Source: Blattamonas nauphoetae (lineage: Eukaryota; Preaxostyla; Oxymonadida). Taken from it: a DNA stretch of 64,000 nt. Positions 1 through 9,893 of the stretch are shown here, piece after piece. The position numbers were made by a program, and so were the translations under genes. The stretch covers positions 62,001 to 126,000 of the forward strand of contig JARBJD010000118.1 of NCBI GenBank assembly GCA_033064195.1, written 5' to 3'. Position 1 is the first letter of the stretch, and each line of letters opens with the position of its first letter. The notes below the pieces were generated by a model. That model was not told the origin of the DNA and made no database searches. It saw nothing but the letters and a program-made list of their open reading frames with translations.

Positions 1-462
1 AATGGAGTGATTGTGAATGGAAAGGAACTCCAAGTTTCTCTCAAAACCGACAGACAGGTTGCAGGTGGAGACAGAGGAGGGGGACGAGGCCGCGGTGGAC
101 ACTACAATCGTGGCGGTCCTGATCATGGCCAGCAACCGCAATACCACAACCAACAGCCACAATATCAGAATCAACCTAGTGGGTACAGTGGATACACACA
201 GATTTCAGCCCAGAACAGTGTTCAACAAGGGGGCCAGATGCCGGGGCAGGTTCAAGATGTTCAACAGACTCTGATCCGCCTCCAAACCCGCTTGCAAGAA
301 CTTCACTCAATTGTTGATCGTAGCGAACAGCTCAAACGTACAGGGCCAATGAACCAACCAGGAATCCTCTCCGATGAACAAACACAAGCTTACAGCAACG
401 AGTACACACAGCTGATGCAACAATATCAGCAGATCCAGGCCCAATTTCAGACTCGGCAGTGA
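1..462 (+). CDS. RNA-binding protein, C-terminal part (RGG box and Gln-rich tail), partial
   Basis: The frame is open from base 1, so the gene begins left of the window; it ends at TGA 460-462. The first residues (NGVIVNGKELQVSL) look like the last beta-strand of an RRM RNA-recognition domain. They are followed by an RGG-type segment (GGDRGGGRGRGG), a Gln/Tyr/Asn-rich stretch and a short predicted helix. This order (RRM, RGG box, low-complexity Q-rich tail) is common in mRNA-binding proteins such as hnRNP-like factors. RGG boxes are known to bind RNA and to be arginine-methylated. The RRM itself is outside the window, so the assignment rests on a short remnant. No intron is evident in this part. 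The next gene (SEC11) starts 169 bp downstream on the same strand. Confidence 0.6.
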   Translation, partial: NGVIVNGKELQVSLKTDRQVAGGDRGGGRGRGGHYNRGGPDHGQQPQYHNQQPQYQNQPSGYSGYTQISAQNSVQQGGQMPGQVQDVQQTLIRLQTRLQELHSIVDRSEQLKRTGPMNQPGILSDEQTQAYSNEYTQLMQQYQQIQAQFQTRQ

Positions 463-631
463 ACCTTTAGACTGTCTTTTCGGGATGTTCCTTCTCCTTT
501 CTGATCGATTCCGTCCATTCATCACTTCACCTGTTCGGTTCACCTTTCATTCTTTGAAGATCATTTACACTGAAATAACACCTACGTGAACTTTATCCTT
601 TTTCTTTTTTTAAAATTCTCGAGAAACATCG

Positions 632-1595
632 ATGTTGACACGACGAGCCCATTCGAGAAAGATGTCTGAAAGCAAAAAGGATTCAAGCCGTTCTCGAACA
701 CCGGCCTCAAAACGTGATCCATCTCCAAAGAAAGGCCCAAGTCAATCTCCTAAATCCGAAAAGAAACAAAAAGGAGAGAAAGGAAAGGACAAGACGAAAT
801 CAAAGAAGAATGTCAAGAAGCTTGGATTCTGGAAGTCATTCAAACAAGCCATGACTTCTGATATGAAAAGTGATATCATCATTCTTGCTGTCTGCTTTCT
901 CTTGGCTTCTCTCAAGGAATCGGCTTTATCTAGATCTTCGGTCTGATGGTACTTGGACTAAAAACCTACTATCCAATTTCTGTTGTCGTTTCTGGGTATG
1001 TTATCTCCATCCAACTTCACTCTCCTCCTTTCTTAACTTGAATTTATTCTCATTTTATCTTCTTATAGGTCAATGGAACCAGTTATGTATCGAGGCGATT
1101 TTGTTCTTGCTTCTGGGCGCAAAGCTCCTAACTACGAGAAGGGAGATATTGTGATGTGGAGAATCAACAAATCACCTATTATTGTTCATAGAATCATTGA
1201 AGTTACAGAGGACGGACATTTTCTCACAAAAGGAGATAACAACGCATTGGATGATATTGGACTCTATGCAAAAGTGTGCCTCTCACTTTTTGTTACCTCT
1301 CGTGCAGTATGGTCACCCAAATCCCAGTGATGGAATCACAAACGACAACATTAAAGGACGAGTTCTCTACCATGTTCCGAAAATTGGATATCCAGTAATG
1401 CTCGCCAAAGAAAATATGGTCATTGCTGTTATCATCACCCTTTTATGGGATCTCCTTTACCATAATGTTATCAAACGCAAGCCATTTGAACTTGGACGCT
1501 TCGTATTCATTTCTTCTTCGCATTCTTTTTCTCAGGCATACAACATCGTCTCGACCATCTCTATGCTCCAGCTGTCCCAATTTCTCACTCATTAG
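632..1595 (+). CDS. SEC11: Signal peptidase complex catalytic subunit SEC11
   Basis: This is the serine protease that removes signal peptides from secretory proteins at the ER membrane. Five exons explain the open frames: 632-889, 934-995, 1069-1273, 1308-1502 and 1536-1595, giving about 259 residues. All family landmarks are present: the nucleophile Ser in SGSMEPV, the basic His in IIVHRIIEV, the Asp in TKGDNNALDD, a membrane helix just before the Ser motif and a second hydrophobic helix near the C-terminus (MVIAVIITLLWDLL). The first ~65 residues are a Lys/Ser/Pro-rich extension absent from yeast SEC11. ATG 632 opens the frame and ATG 662 is an alternative start. Introns are 44, 73, 34 and 33 bp. 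The first uses donor GTCTGC, and without that splice the frame meets a TAG. The last intron is optional, since both forms stay in frame. Confidence 0.88.
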
Positions 1596-1859
1596 ACTCT
1601 CATCTTTTTCACATTTCATCCTGAGTTGTTCGTGAATGTCATCACCAATTTCTCAAGTACCACAAAATGAATGGCAGTAAACCATGCTCGGGGCCGTTAT
1701 TCATTGAGATTCTGTTAAGTGGTGAAGACGACATCTAAATTAAGCGTTTGTTTCGACACCTGTTTCTGATGATGAGCGTGGTTCTGGAAACAATACTCCG
1801 TCACAATTGGTTGAAATGCCACAACGTGTTGAGAGAATTCATGGAAAGAAAACGGTGGT
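1596..1859. other. Intergenic region between convergent SEC11 and eL24 genes
   Basis: 264 bp between the stop codons of two convergent genes. It is AT-rich and holds both 3' ends. I see no further gene or repeat in it. Confidence 0.6.
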
Positions 1860-2410
1860 TTATCTGCCCTTTTTGCCGATGTTCTTTTGAGCCTTTTGTT
1901 GAGCGATGTTGGCTGCTTTTTGTTGGGCGATCTTTCCGGCATCCTTGCCCTTATTGCGTCCTTGCTTCTCACTAATACAATAACAGAGACATTGAGAACA
2001 TGAGGGAGGATGAAAGGTAAATGAATGTGATGTTTCGATAGTCCAAATCGATGATGAAAGAAATGAGATTGAAGATTCCAGACCGAAGAGCAGATGCTGC
2101 TGCACCAGTTGGCTTCTCAACGACTTTTTGGGTCTTTTGTTTTCTGATTTCATCGAGGGTCATTCCAACGATATCCTTTTGGAAACGGACAGCCTTTCGC
2201 TTGTTACGTCTGCGTTGTTGTTGGAGTGTGTCCTTCTTGTGAATCTTTCTGTAATCACCAGTCCAGGAAGTGGTACGAGAGGAGCGTTTGATTTCAAAGC
2301 ATCGACGAGATTTCGATGATGAGAAGATGAAAACGCGTGAATCAGCACGAACATATCGGAGTCCGTGACCAGGATAGATTTTACGCCACGAGAACGAACA
2401 TTTCTCAACA
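1860..2410 (-). CDS. RPL24: 60S ribosomal protein eL24 (5' exon not resolved)
   Basis: Read on the minus strand, exon 2410-2084 begins with the eL24 signature KCSFSWRKIYPGHG. It continues through the region matching the family's KRNPR..WT..YR..HKKG segment (here SWTGDYRKIHKKD) and RRRNKRKAVRFQKDIVGMTL. A 112-bp intron (2083-1972, donor GTCTGG, acceptor TAG) leads to the last exon 1971-1860, which encodes the Ala/Lys/Gln-rich tail ending KKGR. The protein belongs to the large ribosomal subunit, where eL24 bridges to the small subunit. The initiator Met lies in an upstream exon beyond the acceptor at 2411-2412. A donor such as GTGTGC near 2500 is possible, but I could not find a start that keeps frame. 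The next gene (kelch) diverges from the same region. Confidence 0.85.
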
Positions 2411-2628
2411 CTAGAAAAACAAAGATGAAATTAGTTCAGAGAAAACCAGACCGCATGGGTGCTTTTTTGTGTATTGACAAGCGGGCAGATCAAGTTGCAC
2501 ACCTTAATCCAAGCGAGGCGAACAGATGAAGATAGTTTTCTCTCAGAAATAATTTTTTCAATGTTCCTCCATCCACTCAAACTGATCCGGGACTGAATAG
2601 CGGATCGAACCATTTCGGGAATGACGAA

Positions 2629-5600
2629 ATGACAGGTTATCCTTCCTGGAGGTCACATCACCTCACAGCGAAAGATTTCTCCCATTTACAAGATTCTTCC
2701 TCGTTTCAGAACTATCTTTACTACCTCTGCTCTTTGTCTCCTGATGATTCTGCAATCCTTCAAATTGACCCCTGTATGCTTCATTGCTTTTTCTTTTATT
2801 TTTCCTGGATTCCATTTCATTACTTTGTGTTTTATTTTGATACAGTGACCGGTCAGTACCAACAATATACTCTGAAGTTCCCGCCACTCTCAAACTACTC
2901 CCTCACATATTTCCAAGGAAAACTTTATATCTTTGGAGGGAGGACCAGCGAAGGATACACCAATACTTTATTTCAGTTCAATCTCCACACAAGAACAATG
3001 GTCGAGATCAAGGAAAAAGGAACACCACCCACAGCAAGAGGAAATCACAGTGCCTGTGTCTGGGAAAACAATCTTGTAATTGTTGGTGGTTACAACACGA
3101 AAAATTCGCAAATTTTTGATGACATTTACTTATTCTCCTTCGGTATGCTCTCTTCCAGCTCAAATCATCTTCTGAAATAGCTAAACAGTCGTGGTCTCTC
3201 TTGCCTTGTGGGAAGATATTTATTGATCCATGTGCTCCTCCTCCCCTCTATGGTCACTCGGCTATTGTTTCTAATGATTATCTTTATCTCTTTGGAGGCT
3301 CCACACTCGATCAGGGTCAAACCTCAGACTGTCGCGGGATGTCCGACCAGATTTATTGCATAAATTTGGAGACCAAAGCGTGGCGCAGGGTGACTGCCAT
3401 TGGAGATCGTCGTTGTTCACCACGGATGTACCATTCTGCAAGCTTGTTTGAGGAGTGGATGGTTGTGTACGGCGGTCTTTCCGACATGAAGATGAATGAC
3501 CTTTGGTGCTTTGATCTCAACACCTTCTCTTGGTGGCAGATTCCGACTGTGGGAACACCACCCCCCGCAACGTTTTCATTTCTCTTTTTCTCATGACCAT
3601 CCACCAGATCTCAGTTTGTGTCGCAATTCCTTCACTCTCGGATATCAACGGTGGTGATGAAGGAGCGTACTCTCCCAACTGTGATCCATACCATTCACAT
3701 GTCACCCATCTCAACCTCCTTCCTCCCCACCTCTCTCTCAAACAGCTGTGCCAAAACATACTCGACCGCAACGCTTCTCTCGCCCATCCCGTATCTGGAC
3801 CAAGCCAAGGGATCAATTGACTCGTTTTCGTCAACACTGGAAGATCACTTCAACTCTCATTCCATCCTCCTCAACCTCCCTCCGACACACCCCTTCTTCT
3901 TCTCATCGACGGACAGCACGTCAAAAGATGTCATCCGAACATCGCCCAATCCCCTCAACGTTCGCAGCCCCGTCCCCGACACTCGCTTCTCCAGCTTCTC
4001 CGATCTGTTTGATGCAAACGACCCTTTCGTCACGTCTGCCGATCGTCCACGGCCGAAGTTCGTCCACCAGCGTCCTCTCCTCGCAGACGGGTTCCGGAAC
4101 AACCACTTGGCCCGTCTCAGATTCCACAGGTTCATTCAGCGGGAGATTGATTCGGAGCTGCAGAGCATCGCGGAGTCGGAGAGCAAAGCAAAGAAGGGCC
4201 CTGGCACTCACAGCGCCCTCGCTGGGATCACACAAAGTGAGCGACAGGAGACGTTCCACACAATCACTCTCGATCACTACTTCCTCAACACCTTCTCGTT
4301 CTCGTCCTTCTCTCTCTCCCCAATCTCTCTCTCGTCTCAAATGTCGTCGATCGAGCACCACCCCCTCACCTTCTCCAACACCCTCCTTCCAACATTCTCG
4401 CCCAACCAGATCACCTCCTTCTGCCCCTCTCTGTCGCCCATTCCCCTTTTCAACTCGTCCCTCCTGCACCTCATCTCCGACTTCAGCTCGTGCGACTCGT
4501 TCCTCAACATCAGCAACATCCCCATCCTCGCCCACTCCTTCATCATCCTCTCCCGCGTCCCTGCCCTCCACAAGTACCTCGCTCCCCGCAGTCCGCTTCG
4601 CAACCTCCAGCCCTATCTCATCTTCATCAACTTTCTGAAAAAGCCGCGGATCGCCTTCACAACGGACGAGATGGAATCGTTCTTCGTCTCTCTGACAGAA
4701 GTTCTGGCACAGCGGGCTCAAGCTCACCAGATCGAACTCTCTAAACTCCCAACACTCCCGCTGTCCATCGAGCAGCTCTCCATCCTCCTCTGCTATGCCT
4801 ACTCCGACTCCCTCGTGCCCCACTCTCTCATCCCCCGTCCGCGCACGGAGAATGTCATCCTCACAACAGTCAAGCGCATTCTGAAGGAGCGGTTTCGAAG
4901 AGAGAACGACCATCTCTGGGCCAGCCACTACGCGTCGATGATGAAGCGTGTCTCGGAGCAGCTGGTGGGATCCAATCCTTCCGCGTCTCAGCCTCAGCGG
5001 AAGCCGCCGACCTCTCCGTGGAAGTTCAAGCTGAAAGAGCTGCTCGAAAAGAAAAAGGCGCCTCCAGACCCGTCACCCCCCGCCGCTGATCGGAACAACT
5101 TTTGGGAGGAGCGGTCTCGCGAGATCAAGCGGCTCCAAATCAAAGTCCTCCGCCACCGTGTCAGGGACACCCCTGCGCGGGAGACTCTGAGCCACTGGGA
5201 GCCCTTGTGGAGATTTGCAGGAGGAGTGGGGATGCTGTGCGAATGGGTGGACGAAACGCTGAAAGACGATTGGCTGGACGATCACGACTCCAAACAAAAG
5301 CGAAGCGCAAGTCGGCACGGAGTAGCTCTTCCGAGCGAGGACGAGACAGCCGAAACCAACGACGACGCTCGCACTCCCACACCGTCCGGACCCACTCCGC
5401 CGATCCCGCCGCTCCCAATGGCGGACGTCAGCCAGTCGCAGCGGAACAGGATGGGATGGAAAAGGTCGATGTCCAAGCCACAGCATGTCGTGCACGAGGC
5501 CCTGCACATGAAAGGGAGCATCGAGACCATCCCCGAGTCGTTTGTGAACATGGGCCTCACCGTCGTCCGGACTGCCGTGAAGGAGTGCATCCTCGAGGAG

Positions 5601-6185
5601 GAGCGCGGGAAGAAGGTGAACGAGACGCAGCGGGACGAGTGTGGGTTTGGGCGGAAAAGGAAAGTCTTCGGTGCTCGTGACAAGCAGCGGATGAACGAGT
5701 GGGTCCTCTCTGTCGACGCCACACCCACCGACAGCACCGACGGCCTTGCCCAGCAACATCTGCAGGAGCTGATCGGGACTGCCGTGCTGCAGGAGTTTGT
5801 GTTCCTCCTGAACAAGGAAAGCCTCTCCACAAAGCTGGGCGACCCTCTCTTCTCTCGTTCATTCCAAGCAATGCGCGTTCTGCCCAAAGCAGACACAGAA
5901 GAGCAGCCAGACTCCCCGAAGACTGCCCAAGACGCTGTTGTCCAAGGGCTGGGCTACAAAGTGGAGGACCTGATTGTCCTTCTCGCCTTCGCAGACACAA
6001 GCAAGCTCATCAAGTTGTCGTCGCTTCTGTCTGAACTGATCAACCAGGCGGTCACGATGAGCAACGTCGGCGCCATCTCCAAACTGGCGAAGAAGTGCAA
6101 CAACTCTGCTGTTGTGGACCAGATGAACGAGTGGTACCGTTCTGCTCGCACTGTTCTCGCTGATGTGTCTCTGGCTCCAGTTTGA
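2629..6185 (+). CDS. Large kelch-repeat protein
   Basis: Exons 2629-2773, 2846-3142, 3181-3571 and 3608-6185 give one frame of about 1,135 residues. Introns are 72, 38 and 36 bp; the first two donors are GTATGC and the third is GTTTTC. The N-terminal third contains at least four kelch blades, each with the hydrophobic-Gly-Gly core: YIFGGRTSEG, LVIVGGYNTKN, LYLFGGSTL and MVVYGGLSDMKMNDLWCFD. Kelch propellers bind protein partners. The ~850-residue remainder is Ser/Pro/Leu-rich, with charged helices and no domain I recognise. ATG 2629 is chosen because it is the first Met of the open frame. It is possible that the kelch part and the long C-terminal part are two genes, but the 36-bp intron joins them in frame. 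The frame stops at TGA 6183-6185, yet the same frame stays open beyond it. Confidence 0.72.
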
Positions 6186-6584
6186 GCTTGTTGGTTGCCA
6201 GACTCCATCGTTGTTGATGTGTCGGAGAAGCAGGGCCAGAAGTTGGAGCAGTCGCTGGACGACCTGCGGAGTCGGAGTGTTTGGGTGGAAGCAGAGCGAG
6301 AGGGGTTGGCAGGGAAGCGAGGAGTTGGGGTGATTGCGATTGGGAACACGTGGGATGCGGTTCGGGAGGAGGAGAGGGAGCGTCGGGTGAAGCGGGGAGA
6401 GGAGGAAAGGAAGGAGCGGTTGAGGGAAGCGAAAGAGCAGCGGAAGATGATTGAGGCGTTGGTGGCCGACCATCCGACAGGGATGGGATCACAGCCGGTG
6501 AAGATGAAGAAGGAGAGGAAGCGAGAAGATTCGTCCTCGTTTGTGTGTTATCCGGGAAGTGAGAGTCATTCTTTGAAACGATGA
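6186..6584 (+). other. In-frame continuation of the kelch gene beyond a TGA
   Basis: The reading frame of the kelch protein resumes directly after its TGA and runs 132 codons to another TGA (6582-6584). The encoded segment is a charged coiled coil (EEERERRVKRGEEERKERL) followed by a Lys-rich tail. No ATG lies near its start. Explanations are a recent nonsense mutation, a sequence error, or simple 3' UTR with coding-like composition. A short GT..AG stretch spans the stop, but removing it would break the frame. Confidence 0.4.
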
Positions 6585-6930
6585 AATCCTGTTTTGTTTC
6601 ACATTATTGATTTTGGGGTTTGTGGTTGGAGAATTGTGAAGTGGAGGGATGTGAAAGACTAATACGTGAAAATGGCTGAATCAGAGTTGTGGCACGAGAG
6701 AGACACCAGAAAGAGAAGAATCCATTTGAGAGGAAAGAAGAATGGGAAGAAACGAAATGAGGCAAGCAATGCAGAGTGGAATGCGAAAAGGGAGAAAAGT
6801 CGAGAGTGGGATGGGATTGAGTTGAGGAGGAAAGATACAGAGAAATAGAGAATAATTGAGAGAGAAAAGAGGAAGAAAGAGAAGGAGAGAAGATGGGTAG
6901 AAAAGGGGTAATTTTGAGCATTATTTCAGG
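6585..6930. other. Purine-rich spacer upstream of tRNA-Asp
   Basis: 346 bp of GA-rich, low-complexity DNA. A 60-codon frame at 6666-6848 is only Lys/Arg/Glu-rich composition and is not called as a gene. Nothing else is visible. Confidence 0.5.
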
Positions 6931-7000
6931 TCCGAGTAGTATAGTCGGTAGAATCCCAGACTGTCACTCTGGTGGCCCGGGTTCGATTCCCGGCTTGGAC
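6931..7000 (+). tRNA. tRNA-Asp (anticodon GUC)
   Basis: A 70-nt cloverleaf can be drawn. The acceptor stem is TCCGAGT paired with GCTTGGA (6993-6999, two G-U pairs). The anticodon stem CCAGA/TCTGG closes the loop CTGTCAC, with anticodon GTC, and the T stem CCGGG/CCCGG closes loop TTCGATT. The A box (TAGTATAGTCGG) and B box (GGTTCGATTCC) are both canonical for RNA polymerase III. There is no intron, and CCA is not encoded. The gene marks the left boundary of the retrotransposon array: 16 bp of its 3' end (6986-7001) recur at every LINE-LINE junction. Confidence 0.93.
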
Positions 7001-7002
7001 GC

Positions 7003-7007
7003 TTTTT
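7003..7007 (+). terminator. Pol III T-run terminator of tRNA-Asp
   Basis: A T5 run begins three bases after the tRNA. It is the first of three TTTTTGC motifs (near 7003, 7012 and 7023) that also recur at the 5' end of every LINE copy. The T-runs may therefore be host flank included in the duplication, or part of the LINE leader. Confidence 0.55.
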
Positions 7008-9292
7008 GCCTTTTTGCACCTCTTTTTGCACTCCCCGCGCTCTAACTAATCTTTTCCCACCAGATGGAGCCCTCGGAGCACGATCCCACCGAGAAAACTG
7101 TTGATCATTCTGATCGCACGCCAGACACCCACTATGGCCGTGCTCTGACTTTTCATTCTATTCCCCCCACTCGTCCAAGCACTCCTGTGAATCTGAACTC
7201 CTCTTTTTTCGGATCAACACCCTCCGACACCCTCCCCGCCACCAAACAGTTGGATGACCCACACATAGCACTCCACACCACAAACACTTTTCATGCCCCT
7301 GCATCATCATCACAATTCCGTTCTGAATCATCCAGGATTATCTCTCCACTCAGATCGAACGCGGAGAGACCCGAGAGAGCATCGCTTCTTTCACCGCAAC
7401 CTCTCACTCAACACAATCTCATCTCAGCACTACAAAATTGTGCGTCCAATTCTTCTCCCCACTCCTCACCATCCCAACCTCATCACAATCTCCAGCAAGT
7501 CCCACAACCTCGAAACACTCGTTCAAACCGAATCGACCTGTCCTCCCCAAACAAACAACCAAACTCCTCCATTCTCCCATCTGAGTACCTCAAACAAGGT
7601 CTATTTTGGAACCACGAACAGATCCTCCCTGATCCTCAACCAACCATCACACTTCAGTCGACTGCCTTCGCTCGACCACCCCGCCCGCCACAAGACCTCC
7701 GAGACAGAATCAACCCTCCACCAAACAGCTCCCCTCGACGGACAAGCATGGAAAGGGAAGAAGAATGTCCTCACTCCCCTCCAAAGGAAGGAATTGTGAC
7801 ACAAAAAGAAAAAGACACAAAAAGTGGACTGTCAAAAATGTTTGGGTGGCTTACAGGATGGGGAAAGAACACAAAACCCAAAAGCAAATCAGCAGAAATC
7901 AAACAAACAGCAAAGAAGAAGGAGAAGGAGGACAAGGATGACAAAATTGGAAAGTCCAAACCAAAAGAGCCTGAGGAGAGATCGGAAACAACCGGAACAT
8001 CAGACACTCCCAAACCGCTCATAGAACCAGGAGAGGTGTCTGAATCAAAATCAAACACACAAGAGGAACCACAAAACGAAAGGATCCTCGAAGACAAGGT
8101 AAAACCAGGAGAAACCGTCACGAAACCGGACAAATCGAAAAACGAGGAAGATGAATCACTGGGAAATGGAGATGATGCAGACAGGATGGAAGAAAAGGAA
8201 GAATTGGTGAGAAAGGAAGAAACAATGGAAATGACCCCCCACTCCGACAGTCCCTCATTCAAGCTGCTCAGCAAACCTTTCAACAGCCCTCCTCCACTTG
8301 TTCTCCCAGCCAGAACAAGTCAAGGCCAGCTGTTCGCCTCACTCAAGTCAGAAAAGAAGAAGAAGATCCCACTGAAACCAAAAAAGAAAAAGAAGAGAGA
8401 ACAGGATCTGTCAAGAGAGATTCCACCCTTCAACACACCTTCACCACTCATCACCTCGAAGTGGGAAACATTCACCCTTCTAAAAAGATCACAATCCGCA
8501 AACTCCCAAAGAGGAAGAGCAAGCAAGACAGCACGAAGGTGGACTGCAACAAGGAGAAGCGTGAGTAGCACATCAAGCACGGAGGACATTTCACAAAACC
8601 CAGAACACAGAGAAATTCGGAAAAGAAAGAGAAAAAGACAAGTCTCGACACCTCCACGCCAGAGAGGAACTTCTCGCTCTCTCTCACCTCCAACAACTCC
8701 CACATCATCCTCCTCATCAACCCTCTCATTCAATTCTACCAGAGAACGAATGCAAAAGAGAGAGACGAACGACTGGGGAGAGACAGAAAGAAAAGAAGAA
8801 GGAGAAGAAGATGAAGTGAGAGCAGAGAAGAGAAGAAGACAAGTCGAGAACCTGAAGCGCATCATTCTGAAGAGAGAGTCAAAGGAAGAAGACCCGACAG
8901 GAGGGGAACAGAGAAACCCACAACTGTCGAATCTACGACAACCAAAAATCGACTCCTTCTTCCTGAAGAAGGAGCCAAGATTCGAAGAACCAGAAGACAT
9001 TCAAGAATCTCCTCCACACACCCCCAAATTCTTTTTGACCAACTCCACGACATTCCAAACCAACATCGAACAAAACTTCTTTTTCAATCAACCCGTCTAT
9101 TACCAATCCTCCTTCAATCAGGCGATGGAAGAAGGAATGCTAATCGACGAGCTCGCGAGCTTCGAAGAAGAAATGAAAAGGTTCGAAGAAGAGAGAAGGT
9201 ACCAGGAAGAGTCACTTTGGATTCAGCAGAGAAGAATGGAAGAAGAGAGAACGAAATGGGAATTAGAACAAAGACAAGCAGCAGAAGACAGA

Positions 9293-9893
9293 GAGAAGCA
9301 CACGAAGGACAGGGAGAGAATGGAGCAGGAGGAGAAGGAAAGGGAGAAGCACACGAAGGACAGGGAGAGAATGGAACAGGAGGAGAAGGAAAGGGAGAAG
9401 CACAGGAAGGACAGGGAGAGAAGGGAGCAGGAGGAGAAGGAAAGGGAGAAGCACACGAAGGACAGGGAGAGAAGGGAGCAGGAGGAGAAGGAAAGGGAGA
9501 AGCACACGAAGGACAGGGAGAGAATGGAGCAGGAGGAGAAGGAAAGGGAGAAGCACACGAAGGACAGTGTGAGAATGGAGCAGGAGGAGAAGGAAAGGGA
9601 GAAGCACACGAAGGACAGGGAGAGAAGGGAGCAGGAGGAGAAGGAAAGGGAGAAGCACACGAAGGACAGGGAGAGAATGGAGCAGGAGGAGAAGGAAAGG
9701 GAGAAGCACACGAAGGACAGTGTGAGAATGGAACAGGAGGAGAAGGAAAGGGAGAAGCACACGAAGGACAGGGAGAGAATGGAGCAGGAGGAGAAGGAAA
9801 GGGAGAAGCACACGAAGGACAGGGAGAGAATGGAGCAGGAGGAGAAGGAAAGGGAGAAGCACACGAAGGACAGGGAGAGAATGGAGCAGGAAG
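9293..9893 (+). repeat. 51-bp coding minisatellite, about 12 units (copy A)
   Basis: Tandem 51-bp units encode the 17-residue repeat EKHTKDRERMEQEEKER. There are eleven full units and a partial twelfth, with variants such as EKHRKDRERREQ and EKHTKDSVRMEQ. The alternating E/K/R spacing suggests a long single charged alpha helix. Because 51 is a multiple of three and no frame contains a stop, all six frames are open through the array. Confidence 0.95.

Noticed and set aside
2431-2613. Minus-strand frame starting at ATG 2613 as exon 1 of eL24
   Set aside because: Splicing it at the GTGTGC donor puts the eL24 exon out of frame, so the first exon is left unresolved.
3748-5759. Several long alternative frames on both strands inside the kelch gene
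   Set aside because: GC-rich coding DNA produces shadow frames. The 3618-6185 frame links to the kelch exons by a good intron and is the longest.
6666-6848. Short Lys/Arg/Glu-rich frame upstream of tRNA-Asp
   Set aside because: Purine-rich low-complexity DNA gives such frames by chance; no start context or domain.
9293-9893. Long minus-strand frames rich in Leu/Ser/Pro over the minisatellite
   Set aside because: They arise because the 51-bp unit is stop-free in every frame. They have no counterpart outside the array.
9293-9893. Regular repeats as a CRISPR array
   Set aside because: Units are contiguous and coding with no unique spacers, in a eukaryotic retrotransposon.
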